From Parus major (Eukaryota; Chordata; Aves; Passeriformes; Paridae), in assembly GCF_001522545.3 (NCBI RefSeq), contig NC_031779.1, positions 2,378,464 to 2,442,463 on the forward strand: a stretch of DNA of 64,000 nt, in the 5' to 3' direction. The position numbers were made by a program, and so were the translations under genes. A model generated the notes under the pieces. It did no database searches and had not been told where the DNA came from. It saw only the letters and a list, made by a program, of their open reading frames with translations. Positions 1 through 12,800 of the stretch are shown piece after piece (within the stretch, counting starts at the first letter, position 1; every line of letters starts with the position of its first letter).

Positions 1-237
1 CTTCCTCTCTTTGAAATGTAAATGCACTCTTTTCAGCTTGGGTGTTGGGTCAGAGGGATTGATGAGCCTGCTGAGAGCTCCTGTAGTATCAGCAGAGCCT
101 TCATTTACATTTCTCACAACCAAATCACTCACTCTCTGATCTCCCGTGTTGTCCCATTACCAGGCGCTCCTATTTGAGTCCCTTCCCATCCAAAAGGCTT
201 CGGTGCTCCCTTCAGCTTCGGCAGGGGTGTCACCCAC

Positions 238-270
238 ACAATGAATATCTGTCAATACAATGAATATCTG
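238..270. repeat. Direct repeat of 14 bases (ACAATGAATATCTG), period 19
   Basis: Two exact copies at 238-251 and 257-270, separated by TCAAT. A small local duplication. Confidence 0.9.
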
Positions 271-2976
271 ACTTCTCTGCATCAGCATGGCTACAGCACT
301 AAACAGGCAGTTCCTCACACCTACAGCAGCACCTGGCAGAGGGCACCTGGGACAGCACTGCTCAGTAACTGTGAGCCGATGGGAAGAGCAAATGAACTGA
401 TTCTCCTTCCTAGTCTGGTTCCCAGCTGCCTGAAGAAAGGCCTGTCTGCAGATTCATCTTCTGGGAACTCCCAGCGTTCCCAAGCCCACACAGATCCAAA
501 CCAGAGCCTGGTTTTCAGAAGATATATTTGTGCCAGAAGCCTTGAAAGTATTTCTAAGCTACAAGCAACACTCTGCTGACTCACACTTCCACACAAAGCC
601 ATTCAGTTTTCAGAAGCATCAATGATATCTGCCCAGGGACCTCCAGCTCTTTGAATTATTAGGTTTGCTTTACTAGAGAAGCCAACACAAAATCTTATGT
701 TTTGGACACCAACAGGATTTGAGCAGTGGAACTCCTTGTTTCAGGGGGCTGGATGCTATAAATTCTTGTAAGCTGAAAGAGGAACAGAACAAATGCAAGG
801 GAGAAAACCCCATCTAGAGCTACTGATTGTAGGAAATGACAATTGGCTAAGAATGTCAAATGTCTGGAGATGGAGAGAATACATTAAGAGGTGTCACTAC
901 ATGCTTATCCTGTTCCTACATTCATCCTCAGGCATCCACTATTTATTGCTGCAGGAGAAGGGACACTTGGCTGATGGATGCTCTTATTTAGGCTAAGGCA
1001 AGCAAAGCACCCTCAAATACACCTGAACTACCTGCACAAACTTTCACAAGTCTGCCCACCATCACCACATTGCACCAAGAGCTACAACAAAGAGTCACAG
1101 TGTCATGATGAGTGTTTGATTCTCAATACACTTCAGAGAGAGCTCCTGTCTAGGGTCAGAGACATAATTGCCTTCAACACCCAAGGGAGTACCAGAGAAT
1201 AGTCATCCCAAGCTCATTTTACAACCAGCAAGTTGGAGAGCATGGCCAGAAGGCAAGTGGCCTCAGATGGGCTGATTTCTCTCTCTCCCTGAGAGCAGTG
1301 ACTGTGATACCAGCAGCCACACAGGGCTGCACTCACAGTTTATCTGCATTCCTCAGCTTTGATGGGATGAATCCCAACTTCAACAATATACACAGAGAAC
1401 AGAACCTGCACCTCATTGCCCTGCCCGGTATGATGAAGTAATGCACTGCTGGAGGCTCAGTCTTCCATCAAAATTGTTTTTGAAGAATTACAGGACAGCA
1501 TCTCTGTGAACACCCTGAGAAGGGCTGTTCTCAAACTCCTGTGTCTTGGGCCACAACAGGAAAGTTCCTGATCAGAATAACCCCTGCATTTGGCCAAAGG
1601 AAAAGCAAACAATATCAGAGTCCCACTGTGATTCTAGAGAGAAGGATGTGCAAAGAACACCTCCCAAGGTCATGGCTGAGAAACCACATGCACAGTCACA
1701 CTAGCAGCTGTCAGGCTCTGCCAAGATGCCTTTGCTCAGGAGGTTTCTGGGACACAAAGGACATCACTGAGCACAGGGACTAGGTGTAGACAGCATGTTT
1801 CAGGTTCCTGTGACCTGGACACAGACAATAAAGCCCACCTGCTCATTCTCTAAATGCAGAGGTGTACATCAGCCCTTCAGATGCAATTCAGCCTCATGCT
1901 GGAAAAACAAAGGGAGGTCTTAAAGGCCAGGGCTTTTCCTTTTTTCCTTGACAGCTCTGAAACACCAAATATACCACAGCATCTGGCTAAGCAGCCTGGC
2001 ACATGCTGTCGCTCCCTTGCCAGGGAGACTGACTGACAGATTAGATCAGACACACAGATAATGGGCTGGGACATCTTGAAGCCCCATCTCAAGCTAATTC
2101 CTGTTTGCAGCATTAATCTCCAGTGACAGAGGGGCCCCCAACATGCAGAAACCAGCTGTGCACCACTGTAAGTAGGACATCATGTCATACATGCTAAGGA
2201 GAGCACGAGGGACTTCTGAGGTGCCTTGTTGCATGCTAGAGCAGAACATCCCAATAAGAAACTCTGCCACTGAAATAAGGAAAGGCTGAAATGGGTGTTG
2301 TGAACAGTGGAATAGAAGAGAGAAGTCCCAGGATACAGATGGGAAGGTTGAAGTCCCCCTGAAGACAGACTGTATGTAACACATCACTAAGCTTCCAGTA
2401 GATGTACAAAGTACTTTCCTGTCACTGAGAGATCTCAGCTATCTCTAAAATGAATGCCAAAGAGCAGCCACAAAATTAAATCTTGATCAGGGATGGTTGT
2501 CTCCCCCACCACCTGCATTGCACACACAGTGATCCACCAGCCCATGCTGGCTGCAGCCTCTCCCTCTCCCCCCATGTTCCAGGTGACCTCTGCCTGATCT
2601 CCACTTCAAATGCTCCATCCCTACCCCCTCTGTCTTCCCTGGCAGCACATCCACCCTCTGCTTCTGCCACAGAGCTATGAATCATGATAGAATAATAAGC
2701 TCGTTTATGAGCTGCACACAAGCCCAAAGGACCAAAGAGCGGAATAAATCGCTACAAAGCCCTCTAAGCCGATTTATTCATTCAACAGTTTCTTGCTTTG
2801 ACTCCAGCCTCCTCTAACCGGTGTCCAAACATTGTGGTAGTACAACAGGAAAAACATCAACCTTCTTTCAAGAGGTTCATTACTTTTGTCTTTTTGAGAT
2901 CAAGAGATGAACTGCCTTGTAGAGGATTTGAAGCCCAGCCTGCCGGCTGAATGCATCACTGCTCTGGCTGACTCCC

Positions 2977-3041
2977 AGGCCTGCAGCGAGGCCTGCAGCC
3001 CTGGCTAACATGTAAATGAACTGCTAACACAGGCCTGCAGC
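2977..3041. repeat. Three copies of AGGCCTGCAGC within 65 bases
   Basis: Exact 11-base copies at 2977, 2989 and 3031. The first two are spaced by one base. No function evident. Confidence 0.85.
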
Positions 3042-5424
3042 ACACAGCCTGGCCACAGAAAGATACTGCCTCAGCTCCAGAGCCCTCTTGTCCTCAGGAT
3101 TGTGCATGAGGATTTAATCGTGGGGCTCTTGGGGCAGAAAGACTTCTGAAAATGAATACAGCTGTTTGCTGACTGGTGGTACAATATAGTGTCAAAAAAG
3201 GGGACTTTGCCCTTCTTTCACACCAAGGATCACAACACTCAGCAGATACCAGTCCCCCCAGGCAGAGCTGCACCCATATGACAGCTGAGAATCATTCACC
3301 ATGTGTCAAAACAGGAAACAAGAGGTAAGGCAGGCTGAACACGCCAATCCAAATTTGTCTTTCTAGGTAGCTACAGAGCTGGGACAGAAATCTTCAGATT
3401 CCTCCTTCTTGTCCCTCACCATCTTAGCTCCCCTTTCACCTTTCCCCCAAACCTTCATGCCAGTAGCTGAAGTCAGCTTGTTGTTTTTTCCCAAGCCTGT
3501 CTGTCCTTCAGGCTTGCCCATTCCTGGGCTCTCACCCCAGCCTCCCCAGGATGCTGGTAGGAAAGTTGTACTTCTGTAGCTTTTTCACCTTTGTCACAGC
3601 TCATGTGCAGAGAATAAACAGCACATGTGGTCACACAGGATTTTCCCTCTGAACAGCCACTCACAGAAATCCAGGTAAGTATCCAAGCCTGGAGCTGCTT
3701 CTTCTCAACCTCACCACAGAGAGTGACACACATGACCCAGCAACTGGAGATCCCAGACCTGTTTCTCTATCTGCCCTTGAATTATCTGAATGGCTCAGGT
3801 AAAAAGGTGTATTTACCTGTAAGAAATGCTTGTAACTGTTCTGTAAACTCCCTCTTTTTTTTTTTTGTTTTCTTTAGGAGGGTGAGGAAAAAAATGCAAT
3901 GACTCAATAATTCAGCCCAGTGGAACATTGATCTGGGATGCAGAAAAGGGTCAGGGTCCCATGGCAGACTCCACTGCTGCTGCCTAAGCCTATCTGTGAC
4001 TGACTGCCAGGTGCTACATGAATGCAGAATATTGCTCTCTTATAGATGATTTGGACAGGAACTAAAAAGGGAGAAGCTGCAGGACACAGCTATAAGATAA
4101 GCACAAGATGGCATCTATTAGCAAGCATACAATTTAGTGGCTACCCATAAACCAGGCACTATGAATAAGAGACATTAATGGAGCTCTTACAAGCCTTTGC
4201 TATTACTTTTTCACATGAGCATCACAGCAAGAAGGAAATCTTAAGAGTAAGTTGAGTCCCTGGATTCATTACTCCCTCTAAAGTCCTAAAAGCCCCGTAG
4301 CGAGATAGAAAGCACCAATACAAACTGCAAGCAGCTTTTCCCTGATCCAGAGGAGTTTTACCCTTTGGGAGGCAGTTGGCCATTTTTTCTGATGTCCTCC
4401 CTGCCAAATCCACAAGATTTTCTGAAATCCCTCTGCAGAACAGTTGGCTTTCCAGCTGTGTTGCCTTCATGCTGAGAGTATCCCTAATTTAGCTCCATGG
4501 GGATGAGAGGAGCCAAGAGAAAGGAATCCAGTTCTTGTTCAAATGAATCCCCCTTTGCTTTCAAAAAAGCCCAGGAATCTCAGTTGGCATTTTTGTCTAT
4601 ATCTAAACACCAGTGGAAGGTATAATATGTGGCTTAAAGGAACAACTCACTATCAATACCAACAAGTGCCAGGCCCCCATTGCCTCTGCTTTGCAGGAGG
4701 ACTCTGGGCTTTGGAAGGGCTTTTACAATGTCCTTTCCTCTACATAATTAAAAAGTGATTAGTTTTGCAGCACAGGATAGAATCCTGTTTCACATCCCGT
4801 GGGCAGCAAGAAGCTAAAGCAGAGGAGAAAGGCACATTTTGCAACTAGAGGATAAACAGCCTTCAAAAAATTGTGAAGGAGAAACAGAAATTTTAAGGAA
4901 AGGAGAGGCTGGAAGTGAGAGGAGGGGCTGTTCAAGTCCTTTAGGGGTGCAAATTTTGGCAAAGTACTTGCTTCAAGATCAGGGTTGAGGTCCATTTAGC
5001 AGAGCAGCGGGGGAGAATCAAAACCAAATTAGTAAAGACAATGAATTCTTCCCTGTGTGCTCGGTGCAGGCTCAACTCAGCACCCACTGCAGCTATTGGA
5101 AATCTTCCAAATGACTGCACTGACCCTCAAAGCCTGCCAGCAAGGCCTGGGCTAGGAATCATTAGCAGTAGCTGTCCAGGGCCCAACCAAACCTGGAGTT
5201 TCTGAAGGTATCCCACACGCACAGGAATCTCTTCAGCTCTGTGGGGAACGGACCAAAGCCGTCTGCTGGAGCGCAGGCAAAGTTGCTGATCAAGACAGGA
5301 AACAGGAAAAAGCAGGCTGACCTCTGTGACAGCATGACTGGCCTTTAGGAAGGACAGTGCCACATCTTTGGTGCAAAGATGGAAAGCAGGTTCCTCAGCA
5401 GCTCAGGGAGTGGCAGCGGAGGCT

Positions 5425-5446
5425 GGCACGGCACGGCACGAGGCAC
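5425..5446. repeat. (GGCAC)n short tandem repeat
   Basis: Three exact GGCAC units at 5425-5439, then GAGGCAC. It creates a small CpG cluster in an otherwise CpG-poor neighbourhood. Confidence 0.85.
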
Positions 5447-6756
5447 AGCTCACGTGTGTCCCATGCTGCCACCCAGCCAGGCACACATCATCCCAGCATG
5501 GTGCTAATGTAGGCTCAGCAATGCCTGAGCTGCCCACACAACAGGCAGAGCCCACTTGTGCTGCCTAGGAGAGCTCCTGCAGCAGTGCCACTACTTGCAT
5601 GTGAAACAGCCAATTTAAATTTGGCCCTTGCCTGTTTTCAAGAACAGCAGCCTCAGAGCAATCACACCGTACATACAAAAAGTTATTTTTCTTTTTTTTT
5701 AATCTTTAAAGCAGCTCTGGCACTGATTTCAAAGGCATGCAAGTAGTGTGGTGCTTTCAAGAATCCCTTGGATTCAAGAATCAAGAACCTGACTGTTATA
5801 GGACACTTACTAAGAGCCCACAAAGCTCTTTTGAACAAGGGACTTGGACCCTTAAAGGCATTTTGTTACCATAGATCCTACAGCTGGATGGCTTCAAACT
5901 GGTTCCATAACACAGAGATTGATCCAACAACTCACAGTATTTAGTTCAGACTTTTTCCCCCTCACTTTCACAGGCAAAACAACCACTTAAATTTGACTTT
6001 GCATCAATAAATTGCCTGAGATAATAGGATAGATGAAAAGAAGAGCTGACTAGCAGGAAAACATAATAAAAAGGTGCTTGGCTGTGTGAGTCAGTTCTGG
6101 CCTGTGTGTCAGCAGCACAATTAGTCCTCCCCTTGCAGGCCACATGGTTTCATGTTGTATTTGACAGACAAATCAATCCTCCCCCTCTTCTAAGCACTGT
6201 CTAATGAATAAATCAACAAGGTCACTGGTGCTCCTGCTTTGCCCTTTCCCTGCCAGGCAGCTGGAGCTGGACCTGCTGCCTGGCTCCATCTGCTGTGCTT
6301 CCAACAGGATCCAAGTGTCCTGGGGAGCAAGAGGAGCAGTTAAAACACACAACTGGATAGCAAATGTCCCTGGGTTTACTCCTGACTACTGTGCTGTCTT
6401 GGAGGAGTCACACCGACCCTTAGGCCAAACAATGCATTCACTCAACAGACCTTGTCAGGTGAGCCAGCAGGGAGAAGAGGGGGAAATCAAGGTTCAAGTA
6501 TCAAAGGACTTGATGCCACTGGTTGGCATGTGAGCTGCCACACAGCAGTCAAAGAGGCAGGAGGACACACTGCAAACCAACCCACCTCAGCCCAGACCCC
6601 TCCTGCCTGGCACAGCCCCTGGCACAGCAAGCCCAGGGCTTTGCTGGAGAGCCCTCAGTGGTTCCACCATGTGCTATAAACAAATGCTGTGCTGATCTGG
6701 TCTCATTTGTGCTAAGAAGCCCTGAGCTATTGATGCAATAATAACAACAATGTCAG

Positions 6757-6870
6757 CAATTTACTCAGCACCAAGTGTGTACCAAGTGTTTGCAAAACAC
6801 ACTGGCAGAGGAGGCTGCTGTTTCAAAGCACTCAGTCTGGAGAAGAGGGAGAGATGGGAAAACACATACA
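6757..6870 (-). mobile_element. Possible ancient L2 LINE 3' fragment, inverted
   Basis: The plus strand reads AATTTACTCAGCACCAAGTGTGTACCAAGTGTTTGC, then CAAAGCACTCAGTCTGGAGAAGAGGGAGAGATGGGAAAACACATAC. It resembles the antisense 3' end of L2 (TTTATTGAGCACCTACTATGTGCCAGGCACTG, then GGAGCTTACATTCTAGTGGGGGAGACAGACA). Birds keep only a few L2 fossils. The match is diverged and interrupted, so this is tentative. Confidence 0.35.
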
Positions 6871-9800
6871 AGGGGATAGGTGAGAATGGCAGCACATCTG
6901 AGACCAGCAAATGAAGCTTCTGGCAGACCTGTTACAAACCCAGCCCTACCCAGCTGTGCTTGCTTTGTTTCACCCAAGGCTGTTGCAATGATGAATTTGC
7001 CCCAGAACTCCATATAAGACCAGGATCCCCTCCACTGCTCCCCCATGTAAAGTATTTCCCATGTCCCCTCTAGCTCCTTCACTCAACATCTCACCATTCA
7101 GCACCCCTGAAATTCCAGCACAACAACATCCAGGACCAAAATGTTTTTGGGGGCCCACAGAAAGTGCTTCCTTAAGCCAAAGCCCAGGATAAGGGGTGAA
7201 CATGATTTCTGTGGCAGCCACAGGAGTGGTTGGGAAAAGGGATGCAAAGGAAGAGCCAGCTGAGAAGGCAGAAGCGAGGGCTGAAGGGGGAAGGGGTGGC
7301 ACAAAGCTCACTGGGTCTGAAGTCAAGCGAGGAGAGCATCACGTTTCTGACCTTGTGGAGAGGATTCCTTGAGAGAAGAACACTGCCAAGGCGTGGGCAG
7401 CAGTTAGTCACACATAGGAGAAGCATGTCTGAGATGGAAAATGGCTGAGGGCTCCATGTGACGAGACTGCCACCCTCAAAGGGAGGCATTTTCTCATTCA
7501 TACCCTATCCCTCATTGCCCCTGACGCTGCCAGTCTGTTCCCCAGCCCCACCCTGGCTGTCCTTCCCAACATGCTTCTGCCCTCCCTTTTCCCTGCCAAG
7601 CTGACAGGCTGCTTCCAGCACCCAGGGAGCTTTCCCCATTTCCTAGGCTGTGAAGCCCCTGGAGAAAGGCCCTGCCTTCCCTCTGCTAGCTCTGAGAGCC
7701 TGTGATGCCATGGGAGCCAGTGGCTGCTCCATCCCTAGCTCTCACCCACACAGCCATATGATTTGTGGATGTGCTGGCACACAAACACTTAGGAGAGCTG
7801 TAGGAAACTCGTGTAGGGATAAGCCAGCAGCCTGGCACAGCAGGAGAGCCCTGAATACAAACAGCTGTGAGGAAAAAAACAGAAAGCAGAACAGAAGGGA
7901 GAGCAGAGGCAGAAGAAAGAGACAACATGGACTTGCAGGAGGAACAGAGGAGTCAAGCAGTGCACCTCAGTGCAGGGCAAAGGATCCAGCAGGAGAAAAG
8001 CAAGAGCCTGGTGAAGTCCTTGGGGAAATGATCCCTAAATCAGTCCCTTTTCCTTGATATTAAAATAAGAATGAGTTACCACCCACTAACTTTGCCTCAT
8101 GGAATGGGCCAGGAAACCCTGGTCCTGAGAGAACATTGTGGCCTGGAGAGGTGTTTGTGTCTCCACCTTACCAACTGCCCGCCAAGGGGATAGGAGATAC
8201 TCCTAGGAAAAGCACCAGAACAAACCCTCTGCCTTAGCTGGCTAGCCAGAGCAGGTCTCTAATATTCCCCGAGGCATTCATTGAAAGTTCCATTTAGATA
8301 CAAAGCAAGGAGTGCTGCAATGCCTTCTTTGTCATGCAGCACACTTCTGCTTGAGCCCAAAAGCTCTGAACAGCTGACTGCCCTCACTGGCTGTTAGCCA
8401 CAACATCAAGGAAAGAGAGAATGCCCATACAGTAATGAAAGATGACTAACTGTTAGGCCATTGGTACAGATATTAATTACAAATACAGCTTTCTAGAATG
8501 CAGGCATTCTAGTAATCATGTAAACAACAAGTTCAACTGCCTCTTTCCATCAAATTGATGGAATAAGAAGGCAGTTCCTCTGGGCTAGTATGAATCACCA
8601 AAATGCAGCCACCCCCAGGGTGGGATGCAACTGTGTGCAGTGACAGCACCTAATCCATAAAGGCACAAACAAGCATGACTGTACCAGCCACAACAGGAGA
8701 CAGAAGTGAAACAAATCAGAGAGCACCAAAATTTCTTCCTGCCACAACTTTCCTAAGATCAGAGGAGAGAAACCAAGAGCAGGGCTCTTGTTATTAGCCC
8801 TGCCTCTGACCTTGATGCACAGTGACCCTTGTTAGTGACTCTAAGGGCTAAAGGCACCTCAGAGGCTCACATTCCATCTTGAAGACATCCCCATTACCAA
8901 CCATTTGCATCTTCCTCACTGGTCTAAGTGTGGCAGGGGTTGAGGATGTTGTAAGGACAGAGCAAAGCACCAGGAAGATGAAGAGCCTGTCGGACTTGGC
9001 ACAAGGCATTGCTCTACACACTGCAACTTGTAGCATCCCTCCCCACACACATCCCTCCCACACTCCAGAAAACAAGAGCACTGTGGGAGGAGAGATGTCT
9101 GCCTGCTACTGGCTTGGCTTGCACTCCTTTCATTGCCTCCTTCCTCAGCTCAGCATGGAGGAGTCACCTGTATGTTGACTTCAGGTGACAAAGTTGCACA
9201 AAAGCTGCTGCCTTCTTTCCTGTGGGTCTGTTTGAGCATGGAATACCTCCCCCTCCTGTCTCCCCTTCCCTGTCTTTTATAGCAGTCTGTGTGTACAGGT
9301 ACTCAGCAGATGCTGAGCGTAAATCCAGTTCCAAGACAATAAATTCAGCTTGCTGAAAACACACGTTCATTGCCAGTGAGCACAGGAACCCAGGGTTTTG
9401 CAGACAGCAAGGCTATTAAATGCTGCTGTCAGAACAGGTTTATTTGATTGCATCAGCTTTTGTAGATATAAGCAAAATAGAATTTAGTCCTGCTTGGGAT
9501 CACCCCCAGCACTGCAGCCTGCGAGTACAGGCAGTGAATGCCAGTTCACAGTTGCCTGCTCAGGGGCAGAACACACAGCACAGACATCAAGACACCAACA
9601 GAAGAGTGAAAAACAGGCCCCAGGACCATGAGCAAGACTAAATTTACAGCTTTTTTAATCCATATCTAACTCGAGTGACAGAACTACTCCAAGTTTAGCT
9701 CTCAAAGGAGTGTCAGGAAACAGCAAGGTCCTGCTCTTCCATAAATGTGGACAAACCTGGAAGCAGAAGTGTGGACAACAACCTCCCCAACAGGATATAG

Positions 9801-12800
9801 TCCCAGAGCACTTGAATCAGACAGTTAAAAACAGGTCTATTAATAAAACATCAGGCAAAAGTAAGATAACAAACTAAGTCTGAGGTCAGTCCAGGAAATC
9901 CAAACAAGCCTCAGTTCAGGAAAGGGCTGGAAGCAGATACACTGGAGCTCAGGAAAGGGCTGAGGCCCAGGCCTCAAAAGGTGCTCCAGGGCTGATGGAT
10001 GGAGAGGTTGGATGGAGGGCCCAGGGGAGGGTGATCAGGGCAATTAAAGCCTGTTAGAGCACACTGCCCTGACAGGGAAACACTGTTGTAGGGCTGTTCT
10101 AGGGCACAGCTCTGCTGCCCTGTTCCTCAGGAAGAGTTTTCAGAAGGGAACACGGCTGCTTGAACTTGTTCCTTCCTTCCTGAGCTGCTGTCAAAGAATA
10201 TTGAGCTGAAGATGATGAGGAAGCTGCAAGAGATAGCAGACTCTGAAGGAGGAAAGGAAGATGGGAGAAGGGAAGAAAAGGGAAACTAAGAGACAGAGAA
10301 GGCAGAGGACAAGTTATAATCATTCAACAGAAGCAGGAAATCCTTGCTGCTCACAGGGAACACAGTCACTCACACATGCCCCTTCCTCCAGGCCCCACTG
10401 AGACCCCCAGCCAGCACTGCCATGCCACAAAAGCAGCTTTCCTCTCCAGTGCAGACAGGACAGGCAGGGAACTGCGACCCACAGCACCTCTGTGACCCAC
10501 TGATCCCACTTCAGTACTGGGATAAAGAGAAGGGACAACTTGCAGCAGGCAGCGTAGTGGGAGCATCTATCTTGGGACCACAGAGGCAACATCTCCTCTG
10601 CTGAGAATCCTAGGAAGAAATTTTGCTGCTGGTCATTTAGAAAGGTGACCCAGATCCCACAAGGATGCTGAGCAGATGCTCTGTTACAGTGACCAGCTCT
10701 TGCTGCAGATAGCTGAAGTTTATTCCTAGCAACTTCCAGGGGAATTTGAAGGGGATTTTCTTGTTTCACACAGCTTACTTCACTAAATGAGAAATAAATT
10801 GGCCTTTGTTTTGCCAGAGCATTCAAAACAAAGTCAAATTCCCCATGTGCCCAATGACCATCGCTTCACCTGCTGATCCCCATGCTTAGAGCGAAATTTG
10901 GGTCCTCTCTGGAAAAAGGATTTACCTTGCAGAAGCAGCCCAGGATCAGTTTCTATCCCAGTGGAAGCCCTACAAAGCCACATCACTGCTTAGTTACACA
11001 GTTATGCAGCCCCATGAGACTCACTGCCAGGTCCTCCCAAGCTATAAAAGCCAAGAAGCTATATCAGATCTGAGTGTTAGAGGACAATGTACGAGAGCAG
11101 CATGAACCACTGGACTGAAATGAGGGACAGGTGAATGAGGCCTTGCATATGGAGGCATCACAATTTTTAGGGTCTCTACAAAGCAACAGAGCTACAGGCA
11201 ATAGAGCTGGGGCTGTGGGGCACAGGGAAGAAAACAGGGTCAGAACAAACACTAAGCAGCATGGACAACCCTTTTTACTTCAGCCAGGTGTCCACTAGAT
11301 ATCTACCTGGCTAAACAGGGCACATCCAGCAAAATTCCTCATTTCTGCTTTTATGAGATTTCCAAAGCTGCTGGAGGGGGGGGATTTCTAAATTCCACTT
11401 TAAATTAATGTGAATCAAGTATTGAAAACCCTATGGTAACCCAGCAAATCTCTGCTTTAATATAGAGTCTCACTGTAATTAATATCTGATTGTGGAGCTC
11501 TGGGATGTACTGCAAGGAGGTCACTGGAGCGTCTCTGGCATTTTGCAAAAGGCCTAAATTGAGGTCGAACAATAAGGAAATCACATGGGGCAAGAACAGC
11601 AATTCTGTGGTTTCAAAGAACACAGCCCCCCTCCATATCAGCTTAAACAAGGAGAGTTCAGCCAATGCTCCTCATGCCCCTGGGAGCCCAGGAATTGCTT
11701 CTGAATTGTATTACCAGGCCCACTGTCAGAAGTCTGGAACTCATTTTGCAGCATTCAACACCTCACTTAGGATGCCTCACAAGGTGTGCCAATCAAAAAT
11801 TTGAAGGCTGTGGAGGAAGACAGCCTCAGTGCACGCTCCTGCTGCAGCAGCTCGATTATTAGCACAGGCCAAGAGCCCAGCAACTCCTCTCCAGCAGAAC
11901 TGGCTTCATTTCTGTGTCTCCACAGAGTTATCATAGGATTGAAATGCCCCCACTGACTTGTCAAAGCAGTACTGCCAGGGCACAGTGAGCCCAGTCTCTA
12001 CACCCAGGGCTTCTCCCCACAGCAGAGCAGCACTCTGAACCGACCTTGCCAGCCCAAGGCTCCTGCAGAGAGCAAGGCCCCCCAAAACTGCACTTCAGCC
12101 ACCCAGTGCAAGCCCACCCCAAAGGTACCACGGCACAGGGAGGCAGGGATGTTCCCAAGGCATGAGCCTTTCCCATGGGAAATGGTGTGAGCGCAGAAAG
12201 CTAAGCAAGACACAGTCAGGTGTGTTGTGTAACTGAGGCTACACTCACCCTAGACAATGCTTGCCTTAAATCAACAGAAAATAAGATGCTGAGAAGCAGA
12301 CAGCAAAACAATGAGAAGTGGATGAGGAGAGACCAGGAAGGAGTACCTTGAGCTTCTAAATAAATCTGACAGGGAATATTCGTCTTAAATCAGGGTTGCC
12401 ACAAGCTGGTTGGAAATCTGCCTGGCCAATTTTCCTGTCATCTTGCCAGTTGCTGGGGAGACAGATGAATTTGCCAAGAGTGGGTTTTTTTAATATCCAA
12501 GACCAGGATTTGCTGCACAAACCCAGACACACTGTACATGCCCAACTGCACTGACAGCCTTGGTTCTGCTCATCTTAAACTGCTCTCCCAACAGAACCCC
12601 TCAGGTGTTACATCAATTCCCGAGACAGGCCCAAACTTATTTGAGTGAAGTCAGGAGAGCTGTGCAATAAAGCATGGACACAATGCACTCTGCACTCCCT
12701 CTGACCCAGGATTTAGTATAAAATCACCTGTTGTCACCACAGACAGCTCTCAGCCCCAGTCTGGACACACTTCTGTTGTGGGTGTGAGCAGAGATGAGAT

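Larger units (their letters stand above)
1..6756. other. Intergenic, no gene seen
   Basis: I see no coding sequence. The longest open frames are about 110 codons with no recognisable domain. The block holds the 14-base direct repeat at 238, the AGGCCTGCAGC triplet at 2977-3041 and the GGCAC repeat at 5425. A strong acceptor-like pyrimidine run (T12, then GTTTTCTTTAG) on the plus strand has AG at 3876-3877, with no matching exon evident. Confidence 0.6.

Noticed and set aside
4120..4260. Possible MIR/L2-like segment (CCAGGCACTATGAATAAG and CACATGAGCATCACAGCAAG)
   Set aside because: The resembling words are short, their order and spacing do not follow either consensus well.
7650..8057. Open frame of 135 codons on the plus strand
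   Set aside because: Arg/Glu/Lys-rich composition from purine-rich DNA; no domain and no support as an exon.
10320..10826. Longest open frame in the window, 168 codons on the minus strand
   Set aside because: No recognisable domain, no homology I can name, overlapping open frames in other phases, and no splice or promoter context. A run of this length is expected by chance in 64 kb of moderately GC-rich DNA.
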